Below are positions 57,381-64,000 of a DNA stretch of 64,000 nt, in pieces. Both the position numbers and the translations under genes were made by a program. Positions within the stretch are counted from its first letter, which is position 1. Each line of letters begins with the position of its first letter. The DNA comes from Myxacorys chilensis ATA2-1-KO14 (GTDB taxonomy: Bacteria > Cyanobacteriota > Cyanobacteriia > Leptolyngbyales > Leptolyngbyaceae). The notes below the pieces were generated by a model. The model was not told the DNA's origin, made no database searches, and saw only the letters and a list, made by a program, of their open reading frames with translations. Where the stretch lies: assembly GCA_019359275.1 (NCBI GenBank), contig JAHHHP010000004.1, forward strand, positions 62,001 to 126,000, given 5' to 3'.

Positions 57381-58168
57381 AGCGAATCTGGCTCATTGGC
57401 GGAACTGGGGAAAGCGTGATTTTGGCGCAAGCGATCGCTCATGCTCGTCTTCCGTGTGTTGTTTCCGTGACCACTCAATCCGCCGCCGCGCTTTATGTGA
57501 TCGTTCCAACCATTCAAGTGCGTGTTGGTAAACTTGATTCTAAAGAATTATCTAGTTTTCTAACGAAATATAATATTGGTGTTGTACTGGATGCTTCTCA
57601 TCCGTTTGCGGTTGACATCTCAAAGAATGCCATTAGCGCTGTGCGTGATTTAAGAGGGGTAAATTCTCAAACCCTCGCTTATCTGCGATTTGAACGTCCC
57701 GCTTTAGAGAGTGAGAAAACCAGCGATGAAACTACGGTTTGGTTTGTAGACACGGTTGAAAACCTGCTAGAAACGGATTGGCTGCAAGGGCAACGAGTGC
57801 TACTCACGATCGGGTATCGGTTCTTATCGTTGTTTAAAGCATGGCAGGCTAGAGCAACACTGTTCACTCGAATTTTGCCGTCTCCCGTTGCTCTAGAAGC
57901 TGCGTTGGAATCAGGATTTAGCAGCGATCGCATCATTGCTCTGCGTCCGCCAATCGGTTTTGAACTAGAGCGATCGCTCTGGCAACAGTGGCAGATTGCA
58001 ACCGTTGTCACCAAAGCTTCGGGCACACCGGGCGGCGAAGATATTAAGCGCAAACTCGCCGCTCAGCTAGGCGTCCGGCTAATCATCATCGATCGTCCGG
58101 TCATCGCTTATCCCCAGCAGACAAGCGATGTTGAGCAAGCCTTACAATTCTGTCGGCAATTTCTCTAG
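57377..58168 (+). CDS. cobK: Cobalt-precorrin-6A reductase
   Basis: A 263-residue protein starting with a TTG at 57377 that overlaps the methyltransferase stop (TTGA). KRIWLIGGTGESVILAQAIA is the Rossmann NAD(P) motif. VVLDASHPFAVDIS and GYRFLSLFKAWQARATLFTR match the CobK/CbiJ family, and ASGTPGGEDIKRKLAAQLGV and the IDRP motif close it. It reduces cobalt-precorrin-6A with NADPH in cobalamin synthesis. The stop overlaps the stop of a convergent YciI gene (shared CTAG). Confidence 0.88.
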   Translation: MKRIWLIGGTGESVILAQAIAHARLPCVVSVTTQSAAALYVIVPTIQVRVGKLDSKELSSFLTKYNIGVVLDASHPFAVDISKNAISAVRDLRGVNSQTLAYLRFERPALESEKTSDETTVWFVDTVENLLETDWLQGQRVLLTIGYRFLSLFKAWQARATLFTRILPSPVALEAALESGFSSDRIIALRPPIGFELERSLWQQWQIATVVTKASGTPGGEDIKRKLAAQLGVRLIIIDRPVIAYPQQTSDVEQALQFCRQFL

Positions 58169-58434
58169 AATGCTTGAATCCACTCTTTGACCTCATACTC
58201 TGTCCAGATCCCGTTTTGCCAAAACGGGTCAGCCTCAACGAGCGATCGCACTGCTGATTCACTTTCAGCTTCGTAAATACCAAAGACCTTTGTGACATCT
58301 TTAGTTGGACCGATTGTTATCAAAACGCCATCGTCTTTCTGTTTAGCTAACCCGTCTAAATGCGCTTGGCGATAAGGCTCTCTTTTTTCGAGAACATTCT
58401 CGCAATAGCTGCCCCACATCACGTATTTCGTCAT
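58165..58434 (-). CDS. YciI-like protein (second paralogue)
   Basis: An 89-residue protein from ATG 58434 (ATG 58452 would add six residues). MTKYVMWGSYCENVLEKREP, YRQAHLDGLAKQKDDGVLIT, IGPTKDVTKVFGIYEAESES and VEADPFWQNGIWTEYEVKEW show the YCII fold with its HLDGL-type His. Such proteins are thought to bind small molecules or act in degradation pathways. It is more like canonical YciI than the copy at 27.9 kb. Its stop overlaps the cobK stop, convergent. Confidence 0.82.
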   Translation of the reverse strand: MTKYVMWGSYCENVLEKREPYRQAHLDGLAKQKDDGVLITIGPTKDVTKVFGIYEAESESAVRSLVEADPFWQNGIWTEYEVKEWIQAF

Positions 58435-58770
58435 TATTCGTCTTCCCACCAATGCTTACTAATCCATCAGGACTAGATTAGGACAAATAGCGGGGATAAT
58501 GCTAGTTCTGATCCTGATCGAAATGAGAGAATTTTTGGGGGCAATAAAATAATTTCTCGAACTCACTCAGAACTGATTTGCAGCAAATGGAAGAGTTTTG
58601 CGTAGCTAAGCGCAAAAGAGCGAGGTTAATATCGTTATTCTTGAATTTCTACGGCAAGCTCAGAATATGGCTTTTGTATAAGTCAATTAAGTCAAGCGTG
58701 ATGGAAGGATAGTAAGAAAACAGGTGAAGCTAGTGGCTTCAATCGTCTAGTTAATCAATCAGAGAATGAG
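58435..58770. other. Gene-free stretch before the small protein at 58771
   Basis: No supported gene in 336 bp and no clear hairpin. Confidence 0.5.
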
Positions 58771-59034
58771 TTAGGCGAGAACAAAAGACACTAAAGAATT
58801 AACGCCAAGTGCATACTCTAAGTCATCAATGCAGGTGTAATCACGCCATTCGTCTAAAACAGAAAGGAGCGATCGCACGGCCAAATCGCGTTGAATCAGT
58901 TCTACGACGGCTTGCCACGCTTCGGTAGGGGTTGTGAAGTAGCCGAGTTGAATCATGCCGCCTTCATGCCACCAAATTCCAACCCAACCCGGATCTTGTT
59001 CAGTAATTTCTACGCGCTGTCCAAGGTATTTCAT
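58771..59034 (-). CDS. Small protein of unknown function
   Basis: An 87-residue protein: MKYLGQRVEITEQDPGWVGI, WWHEGGMIQLGYFTTPTEAW, then VELIQRDLAVRSLLSVLDEW and DDLEYALGVNSL. It has no signal peptide. The WVGIWWHEGG stretch and W-rich pattern are unusual, but no family is recognised. It is divergent from the DUF547 gene, 201 bp apart. Confidence 0.6.
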   Translation of the reverse strand: MKYLGQRVEITEQDPGWVGIWWHEGGMIQLGYFTTPTEAWQAVVELIQRDLAVRSLLSVLDEWRDYTCIDDLEYALGVNSLVSFVLA

Positions 59035-59235
59035 AATTTTTAATCCTTAATATATAACAAGCTTTAGTTAGCTTGATGGTAAAACTAAATTACTCGAATC
59101 TTAGCTAAACCACCTCTGCTGAAGGGCAAAGAGAATGCAAGCTCATTCTCCATCTAGAGAGGCAAGTTAAATGAGCATTATGATGGAAAGAGCTTAAAGA
59201 ATGAGACTCGCTTGAACGCTACAAGATGCGGTGAT

Positions 59236-59928
59236 ATGGTGGATAATTCTGCTTGGAATACCCTTTTGCAACAGTATGTGGACGAGGCTGGAACGGTTGA
59301 TTATGCGCGATGGCAGCGCGAACAGCCCACTGCGATCGCACAATGGATTTCACGGATTTCTACGTTAGAACTCAAGTCTCAGAGCGTTGACGAACAACTC
59401 GCTTTATGGATTAATCTCTACAATGCTTTTACGATTGATAAAATTTTAGAGCGTTATCCAATTCGTTCGATTCGACCTACAATTTTAGGATTGCCGAATT
59501 GGTTTGCGTTTCTGTTATTTTTTATGGATCGAAACCGTTCTGTGTTTGATCAGAACTATAGTCTCGCTCAAATTGAGAACCAAATTCTACGACCATTGCA
59601 GGAACCTCGTATTCATTTTGCGATCGTCTGTGCATCAATCGGCTGTCCGCTGTTGCGAAACACGGCATATGAAGCAGAGCATGTGCGTCAGCAACTAGAG
59701 GACGATGCTGATCGCTTTATCAATAACCCAAACAAAGTTCGATACGACGCTCAAGAGGATGTGTTGTATTGCAGCAAAATTCTAAAGTGGTATCGCAAAG
59801 ACTTCCTTAGCGTTGCTCCGTCAATTCCCCAGTACGTGGGAGCCTATCTCAAACAGCCCTTAACGGCGACAACACCCATTGTCTACTTGGATTATGATTG
59901 GAGCTTGAATCAGCGAATATCATCGTAA
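59236..59928 (+). CDS. DUF547 protein
   Basis: A 230-residue protein from ATG 59236 with GGTGAT upstream; a TTG at 59212 would add eight residues. The DUF547 signature is clear: YVDEAGTVDYARWQ, ALWINLYNAFTIDKILERYP and IHFAIVCASIGCPLLRN with the conserved CASxGCP-like motif, then EDVLYCSKILKWYRKDF. The fold has two cysteines that may be redox-active. The function is unknown. Its 3' end overlaps that of the convergent glycosyltransferase by 19 bp. Confidence 0.85.
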   Translation: MVDNSAWNTLLQQYVDEAGTVDYARWQREQPTAIAQWISRISTLELKSQSVDEQLALWINLYNAFTIDKILERYPIRSIRPTILGLPNWFAFLLFFMDRNRSVFDQNYSLAQIENQILRPLQEPRIHFAIVCASIGCPLLRNTAYEAEHVRQQLEDDADRFINNPNKVRYDAQEDVLYCSKILKWYRKDFLSVAPSIPQYVGAYLKQPLTATTPIVYLDYDWSLNQRISS

Positions 59929-60710
59929 AACTGTTTGAGATACGCTGCTGAAACTCCAACGCCCCACAAAATTCCAACATATAGATAGATTGCGGTTGCC
60001 TTCCATGTGCCCCACCGAACAACACGCCGATCAGAACTATGAACAACGCGATTGATTTGTTGAATTCGTCCTTTTTTCGCGAGTTTGAGACACAAATCGC
60101 CATCTTCCATAATGGGCAATGCTTCATCAAATCCACCGCATTGCCAGAAATCGGAGCGACGGCAGAACATCACCTGATCTCCGAATAACAAACGCAATCC
60201 TTTGAAGAAGTGATGCGGTCGAAATATCAGGGGAGCGTAATAGGTTTTAAGGACATTATGAAGTGAGATTCCCCAGCGCGTTGTTTCTGCTCCAGACATC
60301 AGCGAGATGAAACCACCACAGGCGATCGCAGGATCATTCAACGTTTTCTCGATCACCGCGATCGCATCATCAGGGATTCGGGTGTCAGCATGCAGGAAAC
60401 AGAGAATATCGCCAGTTGCAGCTTTTGCGCCGTGATTCAACTGAGCCGAGCGACTCCTACGATTCGTTCCTTCCACACTTTCAGAAAGACCGTAAGTTAA
60501 AACATGACAATCTAAACCAAAGTGTTCAACTAATCGCTTCGCAATCTCAACAGTGTTGTCTGTGCTATTTCCGTCTACGATAATAATTTCATACGCAGAC
60601 GGGTTCAAGATCGTCAATTGGCGAAGAGTACTCTGTAGAGTTGCGGATTCGTTGAAGGTTGGAATAATAATGGAGACGCGAGACATTAGCGGAGCGGTTG
60701 CTGCAAGCAA
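59910..60710 (-). CDS. TIGR04283-type glycosyltransferase
   Basis: A 266-residue GT2-type protein. IIIPTFNESATLQSTLRQLT, EIIIVDGNSTDNTVEIA and RSRSAQLNHGAKAATGDILC with FLHADTRIPDDA are characteristic of the TIGR04283 family (called arsenosugar- or rSAM/selenodomain-associated). FGDQVMFCRRSDFWQCGGFD is near-invariant in it. A C-terminal hydrophobic segment may bind membrane. The natural acceptor is not established. Next to it are a DUF547 protein and a rhodanese, consistent with the neighbourhood known for this family, though no radical-SAM gene is in the window. Confidence 0.87.
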   Translation of the reverse strand: MLAATAPLMSRVSIIIPTFNESATLQSTLRQLTILNPSAYEIIIVDGNSTDNTVEIAKRLVEHFGLDCHVLTYGLSESVEGTNRRSRSAQLNHGAKAATGDILCFLHADTRIPDDAIAVIEKTLNDPAIACGGFISLMSGAETTRWGISLHNVLKTYYAPLIFRPHHFFKGLRLLFGDQVMFCRRSDFWQCGGFDEALPIMEDGDLCLKLAKKGRIQQINRVVHSSDRRVVRWGTWKATAIYLYVGILWGVGVSAAYLKQFYDDIR

Positions 60711-60838
60711 TAAAGTTACGGATTAAACAGAGTTACGGATTAAACTTTCTAAATTTTAGAAGTTATGAATAAACGTGCGCTAGTTATTTAGTCATTGGTT
60801 GTCTCGGCTACAGCTAGACTGCACTACTAGCGCTATTT

Positions 60839-61300
60839 CTAAGAGCATTGAGCGCGATGGTTAGCCTTCAACAACTTACCCCACGTATCATTGTAGGGAT
60901 GCACAAGCGATGTTAATCGATCCGCCTGATAGACAGGACGTTCTTCGTTTACCCACTGAAAAATGCTGCCTTCTAGGTTGAAAACACAAGCGAATCCTTG
61001 CTGCTGAAGCTGCTGGACAAGCTTAGCGCTGCGATAGCCAACAGAGCAATACACCACGATCGGAGCATCTTTTGGAAGCGTTTCTAAAATTGGGTTATGA
61101 GATGAGTTTGAATTAATTAATTGTGCTGTTGGAAGATGACTAACAGCAAACTCTGGCGGGGTTCGGGCATCGAGCAAAATCGGTTTAGGTCGAGTCGGGC
61201 TTTCGAGCCACTGAGCAAGGTCAGCCGTCTGAATTGGGCGAACCGTTGGAAACTGAAGCCGAATAAATTGTTTAATTAGATTGAATAAACTAGTTTGCAT
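60839..61300 (-). CDS. Rhodanese-like domain protein
   Basis: About 153 residues from ATG 61300 (ATG 61321 adds seven). It has one rhodanese fold: PKPILLDARTPPEFAVSHLP, then PIVVYCSVGYRSAKLVQQLQ with the active-site Cys in CSVGYRS, and FNLEGSIFQWVNEERPVYQ. It may transfer sulfane sulfur or act in sulfur or selenium handling. The gene is co-directional with the TIGR04283-type glycosyltransferase, 128 bp away. Confidence 0.87.
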   Translation of the reverse strand: MQTSLFNLIKQFIRLQFPTVRPIQTADLAQWLESPTRPKPILLDARTPPEFAVSHLPTAQLINSNSSHNPILETLPKDAPIVVYCSVGYRSAKLVQQLQQQGFACVFNLEGSIFQWVNEERPVYQADRLTSLVHPYNDTWGKLLKANHRAQCS

Positions 61301-61369
61301 CCAAGACAAATCGTTTCTCACAGCAACTTCTATTAAGGTAACGTTACTTGATGACCGAAATCACAACGC

Positions 61370-61400
61370 GCGATCCTTCGGAGCTTGATTGAGCCAATCG
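61370..61400 (+). repeat. Dispersed GCGATCCTTCGGAG-type repeat, copy 2
   Basis: 26/31 identical to 43849-43879, located upstream of the small gene at 61463. Confidence 0.7.
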
Positions 61401-61462
61401 CGTCAAGGAAAGCTCAAAACCTAGTAATATCGCAAGAGATACTCGTTCAGTTCGCAGCGTCG

Positions 61463-61750
61463 ATGGCTTCTACTGCTGGTCAGCTTGATCCCCTCACTAT
61501 CAGAATTTCAGCATTGCCTCAGGCTCAGGAGATTGAGAACGGGTGGCAAGAATTTACCGTCGATATTGAAAGTGCGATCGTAACAGTCAAAGTCAGACCG
61601 CGAATTTGGCGCAACCTAGTCGAGGGATCTCAGCGATACTCGAACTGGATGGCCATCATTATCGGAAAGATGGGCAAACTCACTGATACGGGTTTTATTC
61701 TCGAACAACCCGGCATCCAAATTTTTGAAGCTAAAACTCCTGAATCCTAA
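61463..61750 (+). CDS. Small conserved-looking protein of unknown function
   Basis: A 95-residue protein from ATG 61463; the frame extends to a TTG at 61385, which lies in the dispersed repeat. MASTAGQLDPLTIRISALPQ, then EFTVDIESAIVTVKVRPRIW, RNLVEGSQRYSNWMAIIIGK and MGKLTDTGFILEQPGIQIFE suggest a small beta-rich protein. I cannot name a family. It is flanked by gene-free DNA on both sides. Confidence 0.58.
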   Translation: MASTAGQLDPLTIRISALPQAQEIENGWQEFTVDIESAIVTVKVRPRIWRNLVEGSQRYSNWMAIIIGKMGKLTDTGFILEQPGIQIFEAKTPES

Positions 61751-62108
61751 AATTCTTGAATTGCACTGAAAAGGTGCACATAAAATTCGCTCTGCTCATC
61801 TTAAAAGATCTGCGAAGCGCTAATTGCGGTGCCTCCTGTACAGTGCTGTAGAGGGTTCGGTTCATGCTTTGACCCATTCTATAAAATCACTTTTCACAAA
61901 AAGTTTTCATTTAATTGAACCTATTTATCTACTCAGCAGTCCAACAGAAATGGCTGTTGCAACCTTAGATCTTTCTCTGAGATTTTTGATATTTCTCTCG
62001 CACTTCTCTCGTCCCCTAGACTGATACATTTAGGGTACTAACTGCTTTACAAAGATTAACATCTTAGTGCTTGCAGCCTTCAATCCCTTCTATAGTCAGT
62101 GAAGAATT
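61751..62108. other. Gene-free stretch before the efflux operon
   Basis: No supported gene in 358 bp; a 66-residue plus-strand frame is not recognisable. It probably carries the promoter for the RND efflux genes. Confidence 0.5.
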
Positions 62109-63533
62109 ATGCCGCCTTTGCCTTTACAGTTAGCGCTACGGAAACCACATCGTTTCACACATACGGCTCTGATTAGTCAGTTGAGCTTTATTGGGCTGCT
62201 CTTTCTTGGAACAGGATGTAATCTCATTCCTTCTGGCGATGCTCAGACCCGACCCAACGCCCAATCTCAGGGAGGCCCTGTAGCAGTTGATGTAGCGATC
62301 GCACGCCAGTCTTCCCTAGAGTCCTCTACTGAATACACGGGCACAACCCGGCCATATCGAGAGGTTTCGCTGCGATCGCAAGCTGAAGGGCAACTCACCG
62401 ATTTAAACGTCGATGTGGGCGATCAGGTCACCCGAGGGCAGACGCTAGCCCGAATTGATAATCGGTTATCGGCGGCGGCGGTGGCTGAAGCACAGGCAGA
62501 GGTAGCCGCAAGAGAATCGGAGGTCGCAAGCCTGCAAGCCGATGTCGATGATGCGTTGACACAAGTGGAGCGATCGCGCTTAGAGTTACAGCAAGCTCGG
62601 TCAGATGCAGCTAGACAAGCTCAACTCTTTCGCTCGGGTGCGATTTCTGAGCAACAGGCAGAAACTAGCCAAACCAACGCTAAAACGGCGGAGCAGACGC
62701 TTCGTTCGGCTGAACGGCAGGTGCGCAACCGTCAGCAGGCCGTCGCGGCGGCACAGCGACGAGTGGTATCACAGCAAGCCATCGTCGCTCAAGAGCGAGA
62801 ACGCCAGTCTTACAGCACACTGACGGCTCCAGTCAATGGCTCAGTACTAGAGCGGCTGACCGAACCTGGAAACTTAGCGCAACCTGGAAGCGAAATTTTA
62901 AAGCTGGGCGACTTTAGCCAAGTGAAGGTTGAGGTGCGCGTGTCAGAGTTAGAGCTTGCAGGCATTCGAGAAGGGCAGCAGGCACAAGTCCGGCTCGATG
63001 CGTTGAAGAATCAGACGTTAACCGGAAGAGTATCTCGCATTTCTCCAGCGGCTGATCCGCGATCGCGCTTGATTCCAATCGAAGTGACGATTCCCAATGA
63101 GAGTGGGCGTATTGGCAGTGGGTTGCTGGCGCGAGTGAGCTTTAATGTGCGGCAGGCACAGAACGTCGTGATTCCAGAAGCAGCAGTGCAGAAGCCAGGA
63201 AGCAAAGCTTCAGGAGCACCGGGAGGGAATTCTAGCGATCGCGGGCGTTCTCAATCGCAAGGTGTAGGCGAGAGTGGCAATCGCAGCGCCTCACAAGATC
63301 AAAAGCAACCTAGCAGTGCCACCTTATATGTCGTCAACCGCAACGGAGAGCAGGCAACAGTGGCAGCTCGTCAAGTGCAGGTGGGCGATCGCAAGAATGG
63401 ACAAGTCGAAATTCTGTCGGGTTTGAAGCCAGGCGAATCGTTTGTGGTTCGCAGCAGCGGAGAGTTAAAAGAAGGTGAACCCGTCCGACTGAGTTTGATT
63501 TCTGAGCAAACTGACGACAACAAGAGAAGCTAG
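62109..63533 (+). CDS. RND efflux periplasmic adaptor (membrane fusion protein)
   Basis: A 474-residue protein. Hydrophobic residues 22-35 end in LFLGTGC, a lipobox, so it is a probable lipoprotein in the periplasm. A barrel-sandwich half ([20 protein letters not shown]) leads to a long coiled-coil hairpin (about 115-230, rich in Ala, Gln, Glu, Arg) and back to the second half ([20 protein letters not shown]). The beta-barrel follows. A 45-residue Ser/Gly/Gln-rich insert ([20 protein letters not shown] onward, about 360-405) breaks the C-terminal domain. It links an inner-membrane RND pump to an outer-membrane channel. The pump gene follows 14 bp later. Confidence 0.93.
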   Translation: MPPLPLQLALRKPHRFTHTALISQLSFIGLLFLGTGCNLIPSGDAQTRPNAQSQGGPVAVDVAIARQSSLESSTEYTGTTRPYREVSLRSQAEGQLTDLNVDVGDQVTRGQTLARIDNRLSAAAVAEAQAEVAARESEVASLQADVDDALTQVERSRLELQQARSDAARQAQLFRSGAISEQQAETSQTNAKTAEQTLRSAERQVRNRQQAVAAAQRRVVSQQAIVAQERERQSYSTLTAPVNGSVLERLTEPGNLAQPGSEILKLGDFSQVKVEVRVSELELAGIREGQQAQVRLDALKNQTLTGRVSRISPAADPRSRLIPIEVTIPNESGRIGSGLLARVSFNVRQAQNVVIPEAAVQKPGSKASGAPGGNSSDRGRSQSQGVGESGNRSASQDQKQPSSATLYVVNRNGEQATVAARQVQVGDRKNGQVEILSGLKPGESFVVRSSGELKEGEPVRLSLISEQTDDNKRS

Positions 63534-63547
63534 GGTAAGAAATTACT

Positions 63548-64000
63548 ATGACATCATCTCCTCAGCCGCGTGGATTTAGCATTAGCGGCGTAGCGGTTCG
63601 CCAGCATATTGGGACGCTCATGCTATCGCTGGCGGTAGTCGTGATCGGTATCTTTTTTCTACTCACAATTCAAGTTGATCTGCTGCCCTCGATCACCTAT
63701 CCCCGGATTGGGGTGCGGGTTGATGCTCCTGGCATTTCACCAGAAGTGGCGGTCGATGAAGTCACCCGACCGTTAGAAGAAGCGTTAGCAACCACGGAAG
63801 GGGTGGTGCAGACCTTCTCGCGCACTCGTGAAGGACAAATTAGCATAGACCTGTTTTTTCAGCCCGGAGGAAACATTGACCAAGCCCTAAACGATGCGAC
63901 GGCAGCCTTCAACCGTGCCCGTGGTCGGCTTCCTGACACAATCGAGGAGCCGACTTTGTTTAAAGTCGATCCGTCTCAATCCCCAGTTTACGAACTGGCG
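63548..64000 (+). CDS. RND-family efflux pump, C-terminus beyond window
   Basis: The frame starts at ATG 63548 and is open to the window end (151 residues). VAVRQHIGTLMLSLAVVVIG gives the first membrane helix, followed by QVDLLPSITYPRIGVRVDAP, GISPEVAVDEVTRPLEEALA and the FSRTREGQISIDLFFQPGGN loop, all typical of AcrB/MexB- or CusA-type pumps. With the adaptor it exports drugs, metals or lipids using the proton gradient. The substrate class cannot be told from this end. Confidence 0.92.
   Translation, partial: MTSSPQPRGFSISGVAVRQHIGTLMLSLAVVVIGIFFLLTIQVDLLPSITYPRIGVRVDAPGISPEVAVDEVTRPLEEALATTEGVVQTFSRTREGQISIDLFFQPGGNIDQALNDATAAFNRARGRLPDTIEEPTLFKVDPSQSPVYELA

Noticed and set aside
61824-62024. 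66-residue plus-strand frame before the efflux genes
   Set aside because: Low complexity, no ribosome binding site, no likeness to known proteins.
1-64000. tRNA and rRNA genes
   Set aside because: No cloverleaf with a T-loop GGTTCRA pattern and no rRNA-like stretch was seen by eye; a dedicated scan could still find one.

Overview
The window comes from a cyanobacterial chromosome. HIP1 octamers (GCGATCGC) occur throughout, inside genes and between them. Many genes are cyanobacterial or plastid hallmarks: a Rubisco activase with a Rubisco-small-subunit-like tail, the ycf46-ycf35 pair, a CRR7-like protein, a PlmA-type GntR regulator, a DUF2854 protein, and a Ser/Thr kinase with pentapeptide repeats. 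The style (many hybrid histidine kinases, large intergenic spaces, dispersed palindromes) suggests a filamentous or otherwise large-genome lineage such as Leptolyngbyaceae, but no rRNA is present to place it. I saw no tRNA, rRNA, CRISPR array, phage or transposase gene.

Layout. 1-3.2 kb: the edge of a glycosyltransferase (exopolysaccharide-type) locus. 3.4-9.2 kb: an HPP membrane protein, a membrane-anchored subtilisin translationally coupled to a 71-residue protein, a thioredoxin-like protein, a DUF2854 protein, a CRR7-like protein and a lipid kinase. 9.4-13.6 kb: a PAS/GAF hybrid kinase with an Hpt domain, overlapping a REC-GGDEF diguanylate cyclase. 14.2-22.9 kb: an outer-membrane barrel, a coiled-coil protein, an M61 peptidase, a Crp-type regulator, CysQ, Ycf35, Ycf46, a ribbon-helix-helix protein and a lipoprotein. 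23.0-28.9 kb: hisF, rca, a Uma2 nuclease-fold protein, a degenerate alpha/beta hydrolase, a 2H phosphoesterase, a YciI protein, the SRP RNA and a phasin-like protein. 29.0-29.4 kb: seventeen 21-bp tandem repeats. 30.0-37.8 kb: a giant ten-HAMP hybrid kinase and a second REC-kinase-REC protein. 37.9-46.4 kb: folE, an SDR, accA, an M48 protease, a Ser/Thr kinase and pheT. 46.5-53.4 kb: a dienelactone hydrolase, plmA, then a minus-strand run of mostly single genes, several followed by strong hairpins (SDR, small hydrophilic protein, DUF2231, DUF2993, SSB). 53.5-58.4 kb: a sugar nucleotidyltransferase with a degenerate mutase half, then an operon of a 58-residue membrane protein, a methyltransferase and cobK, the last two starting with TTG. 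59.2-64 kb: a DUF547 protein, a TIGR04283-type glycosyltransferase, a rhodanese, and an RND efflux adaptor and pump cut by the window end.

How the genes work together. Three large hybrid kinases and a diguanylate cyclase lie within 28 kb, so the region is rich in signalling. The first kinase and the cyclase overlap and probably form one phosphorelay to c-di-GMP. Housekeeping genes (hisF, pheT, accA, folE, ssb, cobK, SRP RNA) are scattered singly, as is usual in cyanobacteria. The observations I rate most worth checking are the near-identical 276-bp HAMP array, the decaying 21-bp heptad-repeat array, the cysteine pair in the Rca tail, the pseudo-enzymes (alpha/beta hydrolase and mutase domain), and several perfect inverted repeats or palindromes.
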